A stretch of DNA of 64,000 nt, from the NCBI RefSeq assembly GCF_026151395.1, contig NZ_JAMQPV010000001.1, positions 124,001 through 188,000 on the forward strand, written 5' to 3'. How positions within the stretch are numbered: the stretch's first letter is position 1; the number at the start of each line of letters is the position of its first letter. Positions 46,191-55,868 of the stretch are shown here, one piece after another. The DNA is from Leptospira limi (lineage in GTDB: Bacteria > Spirochaetota > Leptospiria > Leptospirales > Leptospiraceae). The notes beneath the pieces were generated by a model, which saw nothing but the letters and a program-made list of their open reading frames with translations, searched no databases and was not told where the DNA came from. Both the position numbers and the translations under genes were made by a program.

Positions 46191-46305
46191 AAATTTTATT
46201 TTTTTTCCTTCTATGTAATTTTCCATTGAGAGCATGGAGACCTTTTGCTTGATTAGAATTTCCGAATATAGATTTGGAAATTTGAATTTGAAAACGGACT
46301 CTGTT

Positions 46306-49300
46306 ATGCGAAATAAACTTTACTTACTTTTTGTTCTAATTCTTTTTTCGAGCCAATGTGTTGGAATCCTCCCCGATGGTTCCTCGAAACAGGGTTTCAA
46401 TGCATTTGTTTTTTTACTTGGACTGATGGGAGGGAATCCGAGTACCTCTCAGGATTTATCCCCTGGTACTACACTTGATCTTTCGGGAGATGGGAAAACA
46501 GACGCCACTCTAGTAGATTCAGATGGGGATGGTGTATCCGATGGGATCAACCTAACAGGTGACACTACTCCCAATCTTATCCTTCTCGATACAAACGGTG
46601 ATGGAATTCCCGATGCAGTTGACAGCAATGGAGACGGCAATGCCGATTACTACATCAGTCCAAACCCTCCTGGATTTTTAATGACAGCCCCAGGTGGAAC
46701 AGGAAATCCTGTGGTCATAATTGTTGATTCCAATGGAAATCCACTTGGGTTTGATACTGACGGTGATGGGACACCGAATGACACAGCCATTGTCACAATC
46801 CTAAGTGATACAACACCTCCTACTCTCACCAGTTCTTTGTTAGCTGGCACTTATTCAACGGCGCAAACTACTACGCTCACTTGTTCTGATAACAGAGCTC
46901 CTGGTTCGATTGTATACACGATGGACGCTTCTTCTCCAACATTTTCACCAAAACTGGGAACGGTGGTGAATCGCTCTTCCCAATCCATTTCCCTTTCTAC
47001 GGAAGGAAATCATACTCTACAAGCTATCTGTCGTGACCTGGCAGGAAACCTTTCGGCACCATTAAATATTACGTATACGATTGATTCCCAAGTCCCTGCA
47101 CTTACTCTAGTAGGCCAAACGGCAACTGCGATTAGCTCCCAAGCCGGTGCCATTACAAGTTCTACAACAACTTGGCAATCCAATCGTTCTGGTTCATATG
47201 TAATCCGTGAAGGGAGCGATTGTGCCTCTGGAACTCAAGTGGCATCGGGGAATGTGACTGCCGATGACGATCAAACCTTCCAACGTTCCTATACTAATTT
47301 TACAGGCGAAGGAACCAAAACCTATAGGATTTGCGTTACAGGATCCAATGGACTAACTGGATTTGTTTCCTTTAACATCAGGCGAGATGACACACCACCT
47401 ACAGTCACCACAAATCCAGGTGGAGGGAGTTATGCAACGGCGACTTCTGTTTCTGCTTCTTGTTCGGACGTAGGAGGCTCTGGATGTGATAAAATCGCCT
47501 ATTCAGTATTAGTTGGCTCTTCTCCGACAAATCCCAGTATCCAAGGAAGTACGGGAAGCATCACCAGTGGAAATTTGTACAATACAGCCATTGCCATGTC
47601 AGATGGGGCAACCACCTACACGAAGTTTATTGCCCGTGACCTTGCTGGGAATGTATCCAATGTGGCTTCACAAAATTATATCGTAGATACAGAAGTGGCA
47701 ACAATTACCATCAATTCACATACTCAGGCAATCAATGGTACTTCTAATGTATCATTAAGCTGGCAAACATCCAAAGCTGGTTCTTACCAAATTCGATTAG
47801 GAGGAACGAACTGCTCAACTGGAACGGCTCTCTCCAATACAAGTAACAATTCTAATGTCACCGGGAATTCAACCGCGTCCAGTGAAGTGGTGTCAACCAT
47901 CGCAAACTCCCATTTTACAGAAGGGGAAAATACGATTCGCATATGTGTGGCAAACCTAGTCGGAAGTTTTGGATCCACCAACCGAACGACAAGGAAAGAC
48001 ACAACTGCTCCTGTCGTAACGATGACCTCCCCTTCTGGTGCTGGTCCTTTTGCAACGGGAACCCAACTCCAACTCAGTTGTTCCGATACAAACGAAAGTG
48101 GCTGTGACAAAATCATATATACCTTAAACGGCACTGAACCAACGTTTGATGGCAGTGGAGCAGTGACAAATGGATCTGTTTATACAACACCAATGGCGCT
48201 CTCCGATGGGAGTAACCAAGTGCGTTACCTGGCCCGTGACTTAGCAGGAAATTTAAGTTCAAGTGGGGACCATAGTTTTTATTTGGGCCCACCAGATGCC
48301 CCAACGTTTGTGGAAGCTCAAGCTGGTGGAACGAGTGCCGTTGTACAATGGTGGCCAGTGAGTGGTGCTACTTCGTATACTGTTTACTATGGCACAAGTC
48401 CAGGAGTGACGACGGCTTCGACAAGTTATGGGCCTGTGACAGATTCTTATGCAACCATCACAGGTTTGGCGAGTGGGACTTTGTATTACTTTAGGGTGGT
48501 GGCAAGTAACACTGTGGGAACCAGTTCATTCTCATTATTGGAAGCGAGTGCTTTGACGACAGTAACACCACCGGGGACAAGTGAAACAGGTGTACATATT
48601 GATATATCGGCAGGGCAGGGATATAGTTCAGGTCATAGAGCTTCTGCTGTAATTGATTATATCAATGGAAAACTAATCGTCGTTACACGAAATGATGCAA
48701 ACTATGCAAAACCCAGTCTATTCAAATGCAATTTAGATGGATCAAGTTGCTCCCATACAGATATTTCAGCCGGACAGTCAGCTTATTCTGGTAATACACC
48801 AATTCCAATCATTGATTATGTAAATGAAAAGTTGTTAGTCGTCTCGATTAATGGGGCGAATAATTTCAAACCAAGTCTTTTTAGATGTAATCTAGATGGT
48901 TCTAGTTGCTCCCATACAGATATTTCTTCCGGACAAGGTACTAATTCTGGTATGTATCCGACCGCAGTCATTGATCAGATCAATAGAAAGTTGTTGGTTG
49001 TTACTCAAAATGAAGCAAATAATAAAAAACCTAGTCTCTTCAGGTGTAATTTAGATGGTACTAGCTGCTCACATACTGATATTTCGGTTGGGCAAGGGAC
49101 TAGTTCAGGTTATAGCCCAAATGCTATTATTGATTATTCTAATGGAAAGTTGTTAGTTGTTACAAGTAATGGAGCGAATAATTTCAAACCTAGTCTCTTC
49201 AGATGTAATTTAGATGGTACTAACTGCTACCATATAGATATTTCTACTTGTCAAGGGACTAGTTCAGGTTCTAGCCCAATTCCAATCATTGATTATGTAA

Positions 49301-49686
49301 ATGGAAAGTTGTTAGTTGTTACAAGTAATGGAGCGAATAATTTCAAACCAAGTCTTTTTAGGTGTAATCTTGATGGTTCTAGCTGCTCCCATACAGTTAT
49401 TTCTAATGGACAAGCGACTAATTCGGGTTTTAGCCCAAAGGCAATTATTGATCATTCCAATGGAAAGTTGATGGTAGTCACTCAAAACGCTGCAAACAAT
49501 AACAAACCTAGTCTCTTCAGGTGTAATTTAGATGGTACTAGCTGCTCACATACAGATATTTCGGTAGGGCAAGGGACTAATTCAGGTTATTTGCCCACTG
49601 CTGTCATGGATCATATTAATGGAAAACTCTTAGTTATCACCCAAAACAATGCTAACTCCAACAAACCCTCCCTCTTCATCTGGTAA
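46306..49686 (+). CDS. Large surface lipoprotein with Ca-type repeats, Ig-like modules, FN3 and seven 53-residue repeats
   Basis: About 1126 residues from the ATG at 46306, which opens a lipoprotein signal ending FSSQC; an open frame upstream to 46234 is not needed. The order of modules is as follows. First come thrombospondin-3/EF-like DxDxDG repeats (VDSDGDGVSDG, DTNGDGIPD, DTDGDGTPND). Then three chitobiase-type Ig modules each begin with a TTPPTLT-like or TPPTVT-like start and hold a YTLNGTEPTFDG-like strand. A fibronectin type III domain follows (PDAPTFVEAQAGGTSAVVQW). Last are seven repeats containing KPSLFRCNLDG, likely one seven-bladed propeller. This is a cell-surface protein, possibly adhesive; the ligand is unknown. 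Confidence 0.82.
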   Translation: MRNKLYLLFVLILFSSQCVGILPDGSSKQGFNAFVFLLGLMGGNPSTSQDLSPGTTLDLSGDGKTDATLVDSDGDGVSDGINLTGDTTPNLILLDTNGDGIPDAVDSNGDGNADYYISPNPPGFLMTAPGGTGNPVVIIVDSNGNPLGFDTDGDGTPNDTAIVTILSDTTPPTLTSSLLAGTYSTAQTTTLTCSDNRAPGSIVYTMDASSPTFSPKLGTVVNRSSQSISLSTEGNHTLQAICRDLAGNLSAPLNITYTIDSQVPALTLVGQTATAISSQAGAITSSTTTWQSNRSGSYVIREGSDCASGTQVASGNVTADDDQTFQRSYTNFTGEGTKTYRICVTGSNGLTGFVSFNIRRDDTPPTVTTNPGGGSYATATSVSASCSDVGGSGCDKIAYSVLVGSSPTNPSIQGSTGSITSGNLYNTAIAMSDGATTYTKFIARDLAGNVSNVASQNYIVDTEVATITINSHTQAINGTSNVSLSWQTSKAGSYQIRLGGTNCSTGTALSNTSNNSNVTGNSTASSEVVSTIANSHFTEGENTIRICVANLVGSFGSTNRTTRKDTTAPVVTMTSPSGAGPFATGTQLQLSCSDTNESGCDKIIYTLNGTEPTFDGSGAVTNGSVYTTPMALSDGSNQVRYLARDLAGNLSSSGDHSFYLGPPDAPTFVEAQAGGTSAVVQWWPVSGATSYTVYYGTSPGVTTASTSYGPVTDSYATITGLASGTLYYFRVVASNTVGTSSFSLLEASALTTVTPPGTSETGVHIDISAGQGYSSGHRASAVIDYINGKLIVVTRNDANYAKPSLFKCNLDGSSCSHTDISAGQSAYSGNTPIPIIDYVNEKLLVVSINGANNFKPSLFRCNLDGSSCSHTDISSGQGTNSGMYPTAVIDQINRKLLVVTQNEANNKKPSLFRCNLDGTSCSHTDISVGQGTSSGYSPNAIIDYSNGKLLVVTSNGANNFKPSLFRCNLDGTNCYHIDISTCQGTSSGSSPIPIIDYVNGKLLVVTSNGANNFKPSLFRCNLDGSSCSHTVISNGQATNSGFSPKAIIDHSNGKLMVVTQNAANNNKPSLFRCNLDGTSCSHTDISVGQGTNSGYLPTAVMDHINGKLLVITQNNANSNKPSLFIW
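48595..49683 (+). repeat. Seven tandem 159-bp coding repeats (53 residues each)
   Basis: Six full units and a seventh of 45 residues run to the stop. The consensus is H-T-D-I-S, then GQ, then IIDYxNGKLLVVT, then NN(F/K)KPSLFRCNLDG. Neighbouring units are very close in DNA: the 50 bp from 49141 recur exactly at 49300, 159 bp later. Confidence 0.9.
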
Positions 49687-49806
49687 CCCGCGCCAGGGAT
49701 CCGAAGGGCTTGGTCACCTGCCATCGTTAGATGGCGGGGGACGGGAGCGTTAGCGCACCCCGAAGGGAGCCCGGTCGGTGTTCGATGAATCTGGATCATC
49801 AAACAA
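49687..49806. other. GC-rich intergenic element
   Basis: Roughly 70% GC over about 90 bp by eye, against AT-rich surroundings. It holds a hairpin GCCATC-GTTA-GATGGC (49720-49735) whose stem extends to 9 pairs with a wobble. CCGAAGGG occurs twice (49701 and 49769 areas), and GCGTTAGCGC is present. It encodes no evident gene. It looks like a dispersed extragenic element. Confidence 0.5.
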
Positions 49807-49863
49807 ATGCGAGGCGCACATTATCATCTATCAATCCATAACAAACAACCCCCAAGGAATCCA

Positions 49864-50790
49864 ATGAATCTAAAACCATTTCTCTTTCTCTTGTTTCTCT
49901 CTACCAACTTTGTCTTGGCACAAGAGGTGAGTGAATCGCGAAAATCAAATCTCAAAACCTATGAATATGGCCTCAAAGGACAAAATTTTACCTACGTCCC
50001 TTTTGAGACAAAGGGAATCATCGGTTATAACCAATCGGATCTCCGCAATAACAAAGATTTGGTGTATTTGCCATTTTTTAAGTATCGAAATCCGGAAAAA
50101 CAATTTGGATTCGAATTTGATATGGTAAATATCAAACTTGATGATCCATATCGAAAAACATTTTATTCCAATAGTAATGGTCTCTTTCCATCAGCGATCC
50201 CGTATGGAAATTTCCAAAGGCAAGAATATCGTTTTCATTTTTTCTATATGCCGATTGAAAGCCAAATTTTTTATTTTGGACTTGGTTTATTAAAAATAGA
50301 TCGAATGTACCAAGTGGAGAATTATGAATTTGCTTACAACATTCGCCATGACAAAATCAATTCGTATGGAATTTCCATTCCACTGCGGAGTAAAATTCAA
50401 ATTTTTGATGGTTTAGAATTCAATTTAGGATTTGATCCTTACGTCACATATGGGAACAGGGATTATGCGAACCAAAGATCCAGTACTATGTATTCATCCG
50501 ATGGTCGAGTGGGCCCTTACTTTACACTTGCAAAAACCAATCCAAACAACATTACGGAAATCTTAGGATTTCAAGCAGAGGTTTCTCTTTCTTACAAAGT
50601 ATATGACCAAATCAGATTGTATTTTGGTTTTATGCGAAACCAATCCAAAATCCGTTCGATCAATTTTGAGCAAAGGAATTATACCTATTACGGAGCGGAC
50701 AACGAATTGTATGTGTCGAGCAGAAGTCCCTTTGAAAGGGCGATTGATACACACAATTCGTTTTACTTCGGGATCTCGAACACCCATTAA
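49864..50790 (+). CDS. Exported protein, probable outer-membrane barrel
   Basis: About 308 residues from the ATG at 49864, chosen because it opens a normal signal peptide (MNLKPFLFLLFLSTNFVLAQ). The open frame to 49807 reaches into the GC-rich element. The mature part is rich in aromatic, alternating strands (KQFGFEFDMVNIKL, QEYRFHFFYMPIESQIFYFGLGLL, IRLYFGFMRNQSKI), typical of a beta-barrel. No named family is recognised. It is followed by a terminator and converges on pckA. Confidence 0.68.
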   Translation: MNLKPFLFLLFLSTNFVLAQEVSESRKSNLKTYEYGLKGQNFTYVPFETKGIIGYNQSDLRNNKDLVYLPFFKYRNPEKQFGFEFDMVNIKLDDPYRKTFYSNSNGLFPSAIPYGNFQRQEYRFHFFYMPIESQIFYFGLGLLKIDRMYQVENYEFAYNIRHDKINSYGISIPLRSKIQIFDGLEFNLGFDPYVTYGNRDYANQRSSTMYSSDGRVGPYFTLAKTNPNNITEILGFQAEVSLSYKVYDQIRLYFGFMRNQSKIRSINFEQRNYTYYGADNELYVSSRSPFERAIDTHNSFYFGISNTH

Positions 50791-50798
50791 AATAAAAA

Positions 50799-50829
50799 AA
50801 ACCATCCAAGATTTCTCAAGGATGGTTTT
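50799..50829. terminator. Bidirectional terminator between the barrel gene and pckA
   Basis: A stem of AAACCATCC / GGATGGTTT with a 12-nt loop. It is flanked by A-run and T-run DNA, so it serves both strands. Confidence 0.75.
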
Positions 50830-50837
50830 CCCCACAT

Positions 50838-50886
50838 ACTCCCTTTGCTTCAAAAGGGAGTCCAGAACCACCTAGCTTACACTAGG
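50838..50886. other. Two further tandem hairpins
   Basis: A perfect 9-bp stem, ACTCCCTTT / AAAGGGAGT (50838-50861, loop GCTTCA), is followed by a 5-bp stem CCTAG / CTAGG (50871-50886). Both lie between the terminator and the pckA stop. Confidence 0.6.
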
Positions 50887-50910
50887 CGGCCTATGTAAAA
50901 CCCAACAAAC

Positions 50911-52503
50911 TTACGCTACTGGGCCGTATTGGCTGAAATCAAATTCTTTGGAACCAGTGAGATACTTTTTATAGTTTTCTACAAATTGTTTCGCAAGATC
51001 TTGCGCTGTTTTGTCGTATTCTTCCTTGTTTTCCCAAGCGTTACGTGGGTTTAGGATATGAGAATCCACACCATTTACGGATTTAGGGAAAGACACTTGG
51101 AATACTGGGTGTTTTTCAAACTCGGATTTTTCAATGTTTCCGTTGAGGATTTCATTGATGATTTGGCGAGTTGCAGGAAGGTTCATCCTTTTTCCAACAC
51201 CATACTTTCCACCAACAAGACCTGTGTTGATGAGGTATGCATTTACTTTGTGTTTTTTCATTTTTTCACCAAGTAGTTTTGCATAGAAAGTTGGGTGAAG
51301 GGTCATAAACGCCTGACCAAAACAAGCTGAGAACGTTGCTTGAGGTTCTTTCACACCGCGCTCTGTTCCTGCAACCTTTGCTGTATAACCAGAAAGGAAG
51401 TGGTACATCGCTTGTTCGATGGAAAGTTTAGACACTGCAGGTAATACACCGTAAGCATCGTAAGTAAGGAAGATCACAGTGTTTGGGTGACCTGCTTTGG
51501 ATCCTGGTTGGATGTTGTCGATGTGGAAGATTGGATACGAAACACGAGTGTTTTCTGTTTTCGCAGCGGAAGAATAATCTACCTTTTTCGTTGTCGCATC
51601 ATACACAACGTTTTCGAGGAGTGCATCACGACGGATGGCTGCATAGATTTCTGGTTCTGTTTTTGGATCTAAGTTGATGGTTTTTGCGTAACAACCACCT
51701 TCAATGTTGAAGATTCCGTTATCGTCCCAACCATGTTCATCATCACCGATGAGCTTACGATTTGGGTCTGTGGAAAGAGTTGTTTTTCCTGTTCCAGAAA
51801 GACCAAAGAAAAGTGCGCTATCTCCGTCTTTTCCAACGTTTGCAGAGCAGTGCATTGTAAGAACGTTTTTGAGTGGAAGGTAGTAGTTCATGACAGAGAA
51901 AATCCCTTTTTTCATTTCCCCACCGTATTCTGTTCCACCGATGATACAGATTTTTTTTGCTAAGTGGAAGATCACGAACACTTCGGAGTTGAGACCGTGT
52001 TCTTTGTATTTTGCGTTTTTGTAACCAGATGCGTTGATGATGGTAAACTCTGGATTGAGTTTAGCGAGTTCTTCTTTTGTTGGGCGAAGGAACATGTTTG
52101 TGCAAAAGTGGTGTTGCCAAGCTCTTTCAGTCACAACACGGAGAGAGATACGTGTGTCGTCGTTTGTTCCTGCGTGGCCATCAAATACGTATAATTTTTT
52201 GTTATCGAGGAATTTGGTTACTTCTGCGTAGAGTTCGTTAAAAATTGCTTCGGAAACTTTCGTGTTTACTGGTCCCCACCAAATGTTGTTTTGGGAAGAA
52301 GGTTCATCGACAAAGTACTTGTCTTTAGGGGAACGACCCGTAAAAATCCCGGTATCCACCATCATCGTTCCATTATCGGAAGTAACACCTTCTTTGTTAT
52401 TCAATTCGTGCTGGTAAATTTCTTCGTATGATAAGTTATGGAAGACTTCGGACGGTTTTAGGCCGAGTTCAGCAAGGCCTTTTAGATTAGTAGATACTGA
52501 CAT
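50911..52503 (-). CDS. pckA: Phosphoenolpyruvate carboxykinase (ATP) PckA
   Basis: A 530-residue ATP-dependent PEP carboxykinase (oxaloacetate + ATP to PEP + CO2), the entry step of gluconeogenesis. This fits a fatty-acid-using leptospire. Motifs are [13 protein letters not shown] near the N-terminus, [16 protein letters not shown] with the catalytic Lys, the P-loop [32 protein letters not shown], and [22 protein letters not shown] strong GGAGAG ribosome site precedes the ATG. It is divergent from glgA with a 70-bp shared promoter region. Confidence 0.97.
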   Translation of the reverse strand: MSVSTNLKGLAELGLKPSEVFHNLSYEEIYQHELNNKEGVTSDNGTMMVDTGIFTGRSPKDKYFVDEPSSQNNIWWGPVNTKVSEAIFNELYAEVTKFLDNKKLYVFDGHAGTNDDTRISLRVVTERAWQHHFCTNMFLRPTKEELAKLNPEFTIINASGYKNAKYKEHGLNSEVFVIFHLAKKICIIGGTEYGGEMKKGIFSVMNYYLPLKNVLTMHCSANVGKDGDSALFFGLSGTGKTTLSTDPNRKLIGDDEHGWDDNGIFNIEGGCYAKTINLDPKTEPEIYAAIRRDALLENVVYDATTKKVDYSSAAKTENTRVSYPIFHIDNIQPGSKAGHPNTVIFLTYDAYGVLPAVSKLSIEQAMYHFLSGYTAKVAGTERGVKEPQATFSACFGQAFMTLHPTFYAKLLGEKMKKHKVNAYLINTGLVGGKYGVGKRMNLPATRQIINEILNGNIEKSEFEKHPVFQVSFPKSVNGVDSHILNPRNAWENKEEYDKTAQDLAKQFVENYKKYLTGSKEFDFSQYGPVA

Positions 52504-52573
52504 GGATCTCTCCTCGATTTCACTTTGTGTTTTTCTAGCTTCTTACTTTGCGAGTCGGTGTCAATAACAGAAA

Positions 52574-54004
52574 ATGAAGATTCTCCACGCATCCGCAGAA
52601 TATTTTCCCTACATCAAGATGGGTGGTCTTGCGGACATGCTCGCCTCCCTTACCAAAGAACAGGCTAAGTCCGAAAAAGTTTATGTCGCATTACCTCTCA
52701 TTGGATCATTGGGGAAAGAGCCAAACTGGACAGGCAAAGAGTATAAGACCATCCTCCCCGAAGATGCCAGTGAGGAAACCGTTGCGGTAAGTTTACTCAC
52801 AAAAGCAAGGTTCCGGGAAGCAGATGAATCCGGGATCAAATTGTATTTTTTTGATTCTGAATTGTTTCGTGGTTTGGATTCCATTTATGGAACGACAGAT
52901 GAACATTACCGTTTTGCCATTTTTTCATACGCTTGTTATGCGCTAAGCCAAATCTTACAAGTAGATGCCTTCCATGCCCACGATTGGCATACTGCATTGT
53001 CTCTCGCCTTACAAAAAAATTCGATCCATTCCATTCCTTCTGTTTTTACGATCCACAACCTTGCTTACCAAGGGGACCATCCCTTTTGGATGACTGGATT
53101 TTTGAGAGAAGATCCCTTTCGCCTGATCACTAGCCCATTTGACCACAATGAAAAATGCAATTATATGAAGGCAGGGATTTTGTCTGCAGGGCAAATCACA
53201 ACCGTAAGTCCAGGTTACAGAGAAGAAACATTACAGGAACCCAATGGATTTGGCCTCAGTTATGCCTTACAAAAACGAGGATCGGATTATACAGGAATTT
53301 TAAACGGAATTGATGCCGACGAATGGAATCCAAAGTCTGACAAACGGATTTTCCAAACCTACTCGGTTCAGGATTGGGAAGAAGGGAAATTAAAAAACAA
53401 AAAACTTCTTTATGAAGAAATTGGTAGACCTCATTTGCCATTAGAAACACCACTCATTGGTCTCATTGGTAGACTCACCTACCAAAAAGGATTCCCCACT
53501 TTTTTACAGGCATTTTTGGAAAGACGCCACCTTCCACACCGTTATGTGGTTTTAGGTTCAGGGGATCCTGAAACCGAAAAAGCATTTTTTCATTTATCAG
53601 ATGTGCTACCAGATGTGTTTTATTTTTACCGAGGATACAATGAAACTCTAGCTCACAAAATTGAAGCGGCAAGTGATTTTTTCCTCATGCCATCACTCTT
53701 TGAACCTTGTGGCCTCAACCAAATGTATAGTCATGTTTACGGATCCATTCCGATTGTTTCCCGAGTGGGTGGTTTAAGAGATACAGTGGAAGAATCGACG
53801 GATCCAAAATTCAAAACAGGTATTGTCTTTGAACCGAGTGACGCTAGTTCGCTGGGATATGCGTTAGAACGAGCAAAAGATCTGTATTTCTCGACAGATA
53901 AAAAATCTGTAGTGAATAACGTGATGAATTTAGATTGGACTTGGACCAAACGAAAAAAAGAGTATGATTTTATTTATCAAAAAGCCATTACACTTTTAGA
54001 ATGA
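52574..54004 (+). CDS. glgA: Glycogen/starch synthase GlgA-like (GT5)
   Basis: A 476-residue GT-B enzyme. The N-terminal MKILHASAEYFPYIKMGGLADM carries the KxGGL ADP/UDP-glucose-binding motif. FHAHDWHTAL follows, then ITTVSPGYREE, GLIGRLTYQKGFPTFLQAF at the nucleotide half, and the acidic E-x7-E region FFLMPSLFEPCGLNQMYSH. It would extend alpha-1,4-glucan chains from a sugar nucleotide. It lies divergently beside pckA, linking gluconeogenesis with glucan synthesis. No glgB, glgC or glgP is adjacent. Confidence 0.9.
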   Translation: MKILHASAEYFPYIKMGGLADMLASLTKEQAKSEKVYVALPLIGSLGKEPNWTGKEYKTILPEDASEETVAVSLLTKARFREADESGIKLYFFDSELFRGLDSIYGTTDEHYRFAIFSYACYALSQILQVDAFHAHDWHTALSLALQKNSIHSIPSVFTIHNLAYQGDHPFWMTGFLREDPFRLITSPFDHNEKCNYMKAGILSAGQITTVSPGYREETLQEPNGFGLSYALQKRGSDYTGILNGIDADEWNPKSDKRIFQTYSVQDWEEGKLKNKKLLYEEIGRPHLPLETPLIGLIGRLTYQKGFPTFLQAFLERRHLPHRYVVLGSGDPETEKAFFHLSDVLPDVFYFYRGYNETLAHKIEAASDFFLMPSLFEPCGLNQMYSHVYGSIPIVSRVGGLRDTVEESTDPKFKTGIVFEPSDASSLGYALERAKDLYFSTDKKSVVNNVMNLDWTWTKRKKEYDFIYQKAITLLE

Positions 54005-54061
54005 AATAAATTATTTTTATTTAACAAATTCATCACATTCAAATGTTATCAAAAATAGACG

Positions 54062-55588
54062 ATGAACTCTATTTTTTATTTCTTTTGCGTTTTTCTATTT
54101 TTCTTTTCCCATTGCAAACTTAATCTCAACAATCCAAATGACCCAACCTCAAGAGATTTTTTCCTAACAAATCTTATGCAGCTATTTCTTTCATCAGACC
54201 AATGTGTGAACTTCAAGACTTGGAAAAAAACCTACGGAACAGGTACAAGTAAAACCACAGGTTCCGACATCTTGGTTTTATCGAATGGTGATTATTTGGT
54301 ATCGGGTGTAACACGACAGTATATACTACCTGGTTCTCCAATTGGAGTCACAAATAATTTTGCGGGTTCGAATGGTATCACACTTAATACTTTTTTAATG
54401 CGTGTATCTAAAGAAAATGGTGACATCATTTGGGTTGATTACCTAGGGGAAGCGACTGTCGAAACCTATTTTAAGCCAAATTTAAATCGATATTCCAATG
54501 GAGATATATCGGTTGCTATGATCGTCACAGGTGCTTCTCAGCCAAGTCCTCTGAATGCAAAATCAGGTATCGGACTTCCTTCTTTATTTGTTGGAAGGAT
54601 CAAGGAAAATGGAACACGTGTTTGGTATACATATCTAGATTCACCAAGTATCGGAGAAACCGTCGTTTCTGCGATGGATACATCAAACCGCTTACATGTG
54701 TTTATTGAAAATGTATGGGATACTACATCAGTAAGCCATGCATCCTTTGTCGATGGCCCTGCGATAATTAATACATCTCTCGGAGGAACTTCCGATTCTG
54801 ACTTTATCCATTTAGCAGTAAATGAAAATGGATTTATGAATTTCCAAAGATTTTTTACGAGTGCAGGTGGCGACTATGTGTTTGGAGTTGATGCAAATAC
54901 AAATGGACTATTTATTTCTGGCACAACCTCTCAAGGTGCCAACGGTACCATTCACCCCAATATAAATACGCAAACACCTTTTGTAATGAAAGTTAATGAA
55001 AATGATGGAACAATTATTTGGTATCAATATTTTGGAATTCCAGCAGAAGGAGATTATGGTCCGTTTCGCTTCTACTTAAAAGAGGATCAAATTTTTCTTT
55101 TAGGTAATGCTAGAAACACATTCGGTTCCCCTACAGAACCTCTTGTTGCAGCCGATGGTACAATCAAACATTTTCTTCTAACAAAGTTTAATACGAATGG
55201 TACATTTTTATGGAATAGTTTTTTAGGAAGTAATTCAGAGGCAACCGTTGATTTCTCTGAATCTGAACCTTTGTTATTATCTTCATCACAATTAATATTT
55301 CGCACTCTTAGTTCTACATCTACAGGAAGGTATACCTCATCACCTAACTCAATCATCGATGTCGCCACTGGTGTTTATCCTCTTGCTGACATCTTCGTTA
55401 ATCCTCTATCAGGAGAATTTAATCGATTCAATTACCAATCCAATTTAACTTCACCAACGCAGGAAAAAACAGAAGTGATGAAAGAAGTATGTTCGGGTAA
55501 ACTTGTCCGTCTTAACTACACAAAGTTCACATCGGCAAACTTTCCTGAAAACACTCAAATTTCAATTGAAAATGTCAACTTTCCTTAA
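54062..55588 (+). CDS. Lipoprotein with beta-propeller-like repeats (paralogue A)
   Basis: A 508-residue lipoprotein (FFSHC at about residue 18). The N-terminal (K/T)LxLNNPxDPxSRxFF motif is shared with the next gene. The body alternates strand pairs such as LVLSNGDYLVSGVT and LMRVSKENGDIIWVDYLG, RIKENGTRVWYTYL, and VMKVNENDGTIIWYQYFG. This looks like repeated propeller blades of the SBBP kind. A conserved end contains EVCSGKLVRLNYT. The function is unknown; surface location is likely. Confidence 0.75.
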   Translation: MNSIFYFFCVFLFFFSHCKLNLNNPNDPTSRDFFLTNLMQLFLSSDQCVNFKTWKKTYGTGTSKTTGSDILVLSNGDYLVSGVTRQYILPGSPIGVTNNFAGSNGITLNTFLMRVSKENGDIIWVDYLGEATVETYFKPNLNRYSNGDISVAMIVTGASQPSPLNAKSGIGLPSLFVGRIKENGTRVWYTYLDSPSIGETVVSAMDTSNRLHVFIENVWDTTSVSHASFVDGPAIINTSLGGTSDSDFIHLAVNENGFMNFQRFFTSAGGDYVFGVDANTNGLFISGTTSQGANGTIHPNINTQTPFVMKVNENDGTIIWYQYFGIPAEGDYGPFRFYLKEDQIFLLGNARNTFGSPTEPLVAADGTIKHFLLTKFNTNGTFLWNSFLGSNSEATVDFSESEPLLLSSSQLIFRTLSSTSTGRYTSSPNSIIDVATGVYPLADIFVNPLSGEFNRFNYQSNLTSPTQEKTEVMKEVCSGKLVRLNYTKFTSANFPENTQISIENVNFP

Positions 55589-55868
55589 GTAAAGTAGATA
55601 GGGCGCCTCGCATTCGTTAGTTGACATAAATTCAAACCTAACACGACCGCGCTTTACGCTCCAATCATTTGCTTCGCAAAATGAATTCCGCTGCAATCGC
55701 TGGCGCAGAATCCCTGTTATCATTTGTAGTGACTTTCGGCTCGTAGAAACACGCACTCAGAAAAGATTTTTCTATCTAGGGAAATCGGCAAAGGATTGAG
55801 ATAATAACCAGAACTTGCCAAATGGTGAAATCAAAAAAGAGACTTTTCTCGAAAATGAAGTCCGGCAA
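55589..55868. other. Intergenic stretch with probable dispersed repeat
   Basis: Between about 55598 and 55760 the DNA is richer in GC and CpG than its flanks. It has small palindromes such as TTTGC-TTC-GCAAA (55668-55680) and CGCGCTTTACGCTCC-like strings. No start-to-stop gene is convincing. A TTG-initiated extension of the next gene into this stretch (from 55815) is unlikely. Confidence 0.45.

Noticed and set aside
46234..46305. Upstream extension of the large repeat lipoprotein
   Set aside because: The signal peptide with FSSQC begins at the ATG at 46306; the extension is not conserved in style and adds nothing.
55815..55868. TTG-initiated N-terminal extension of lipoprotein paralogue B
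   Set aside because: It would bury a normal lipoprotein signal peptide and has no ribosome site.
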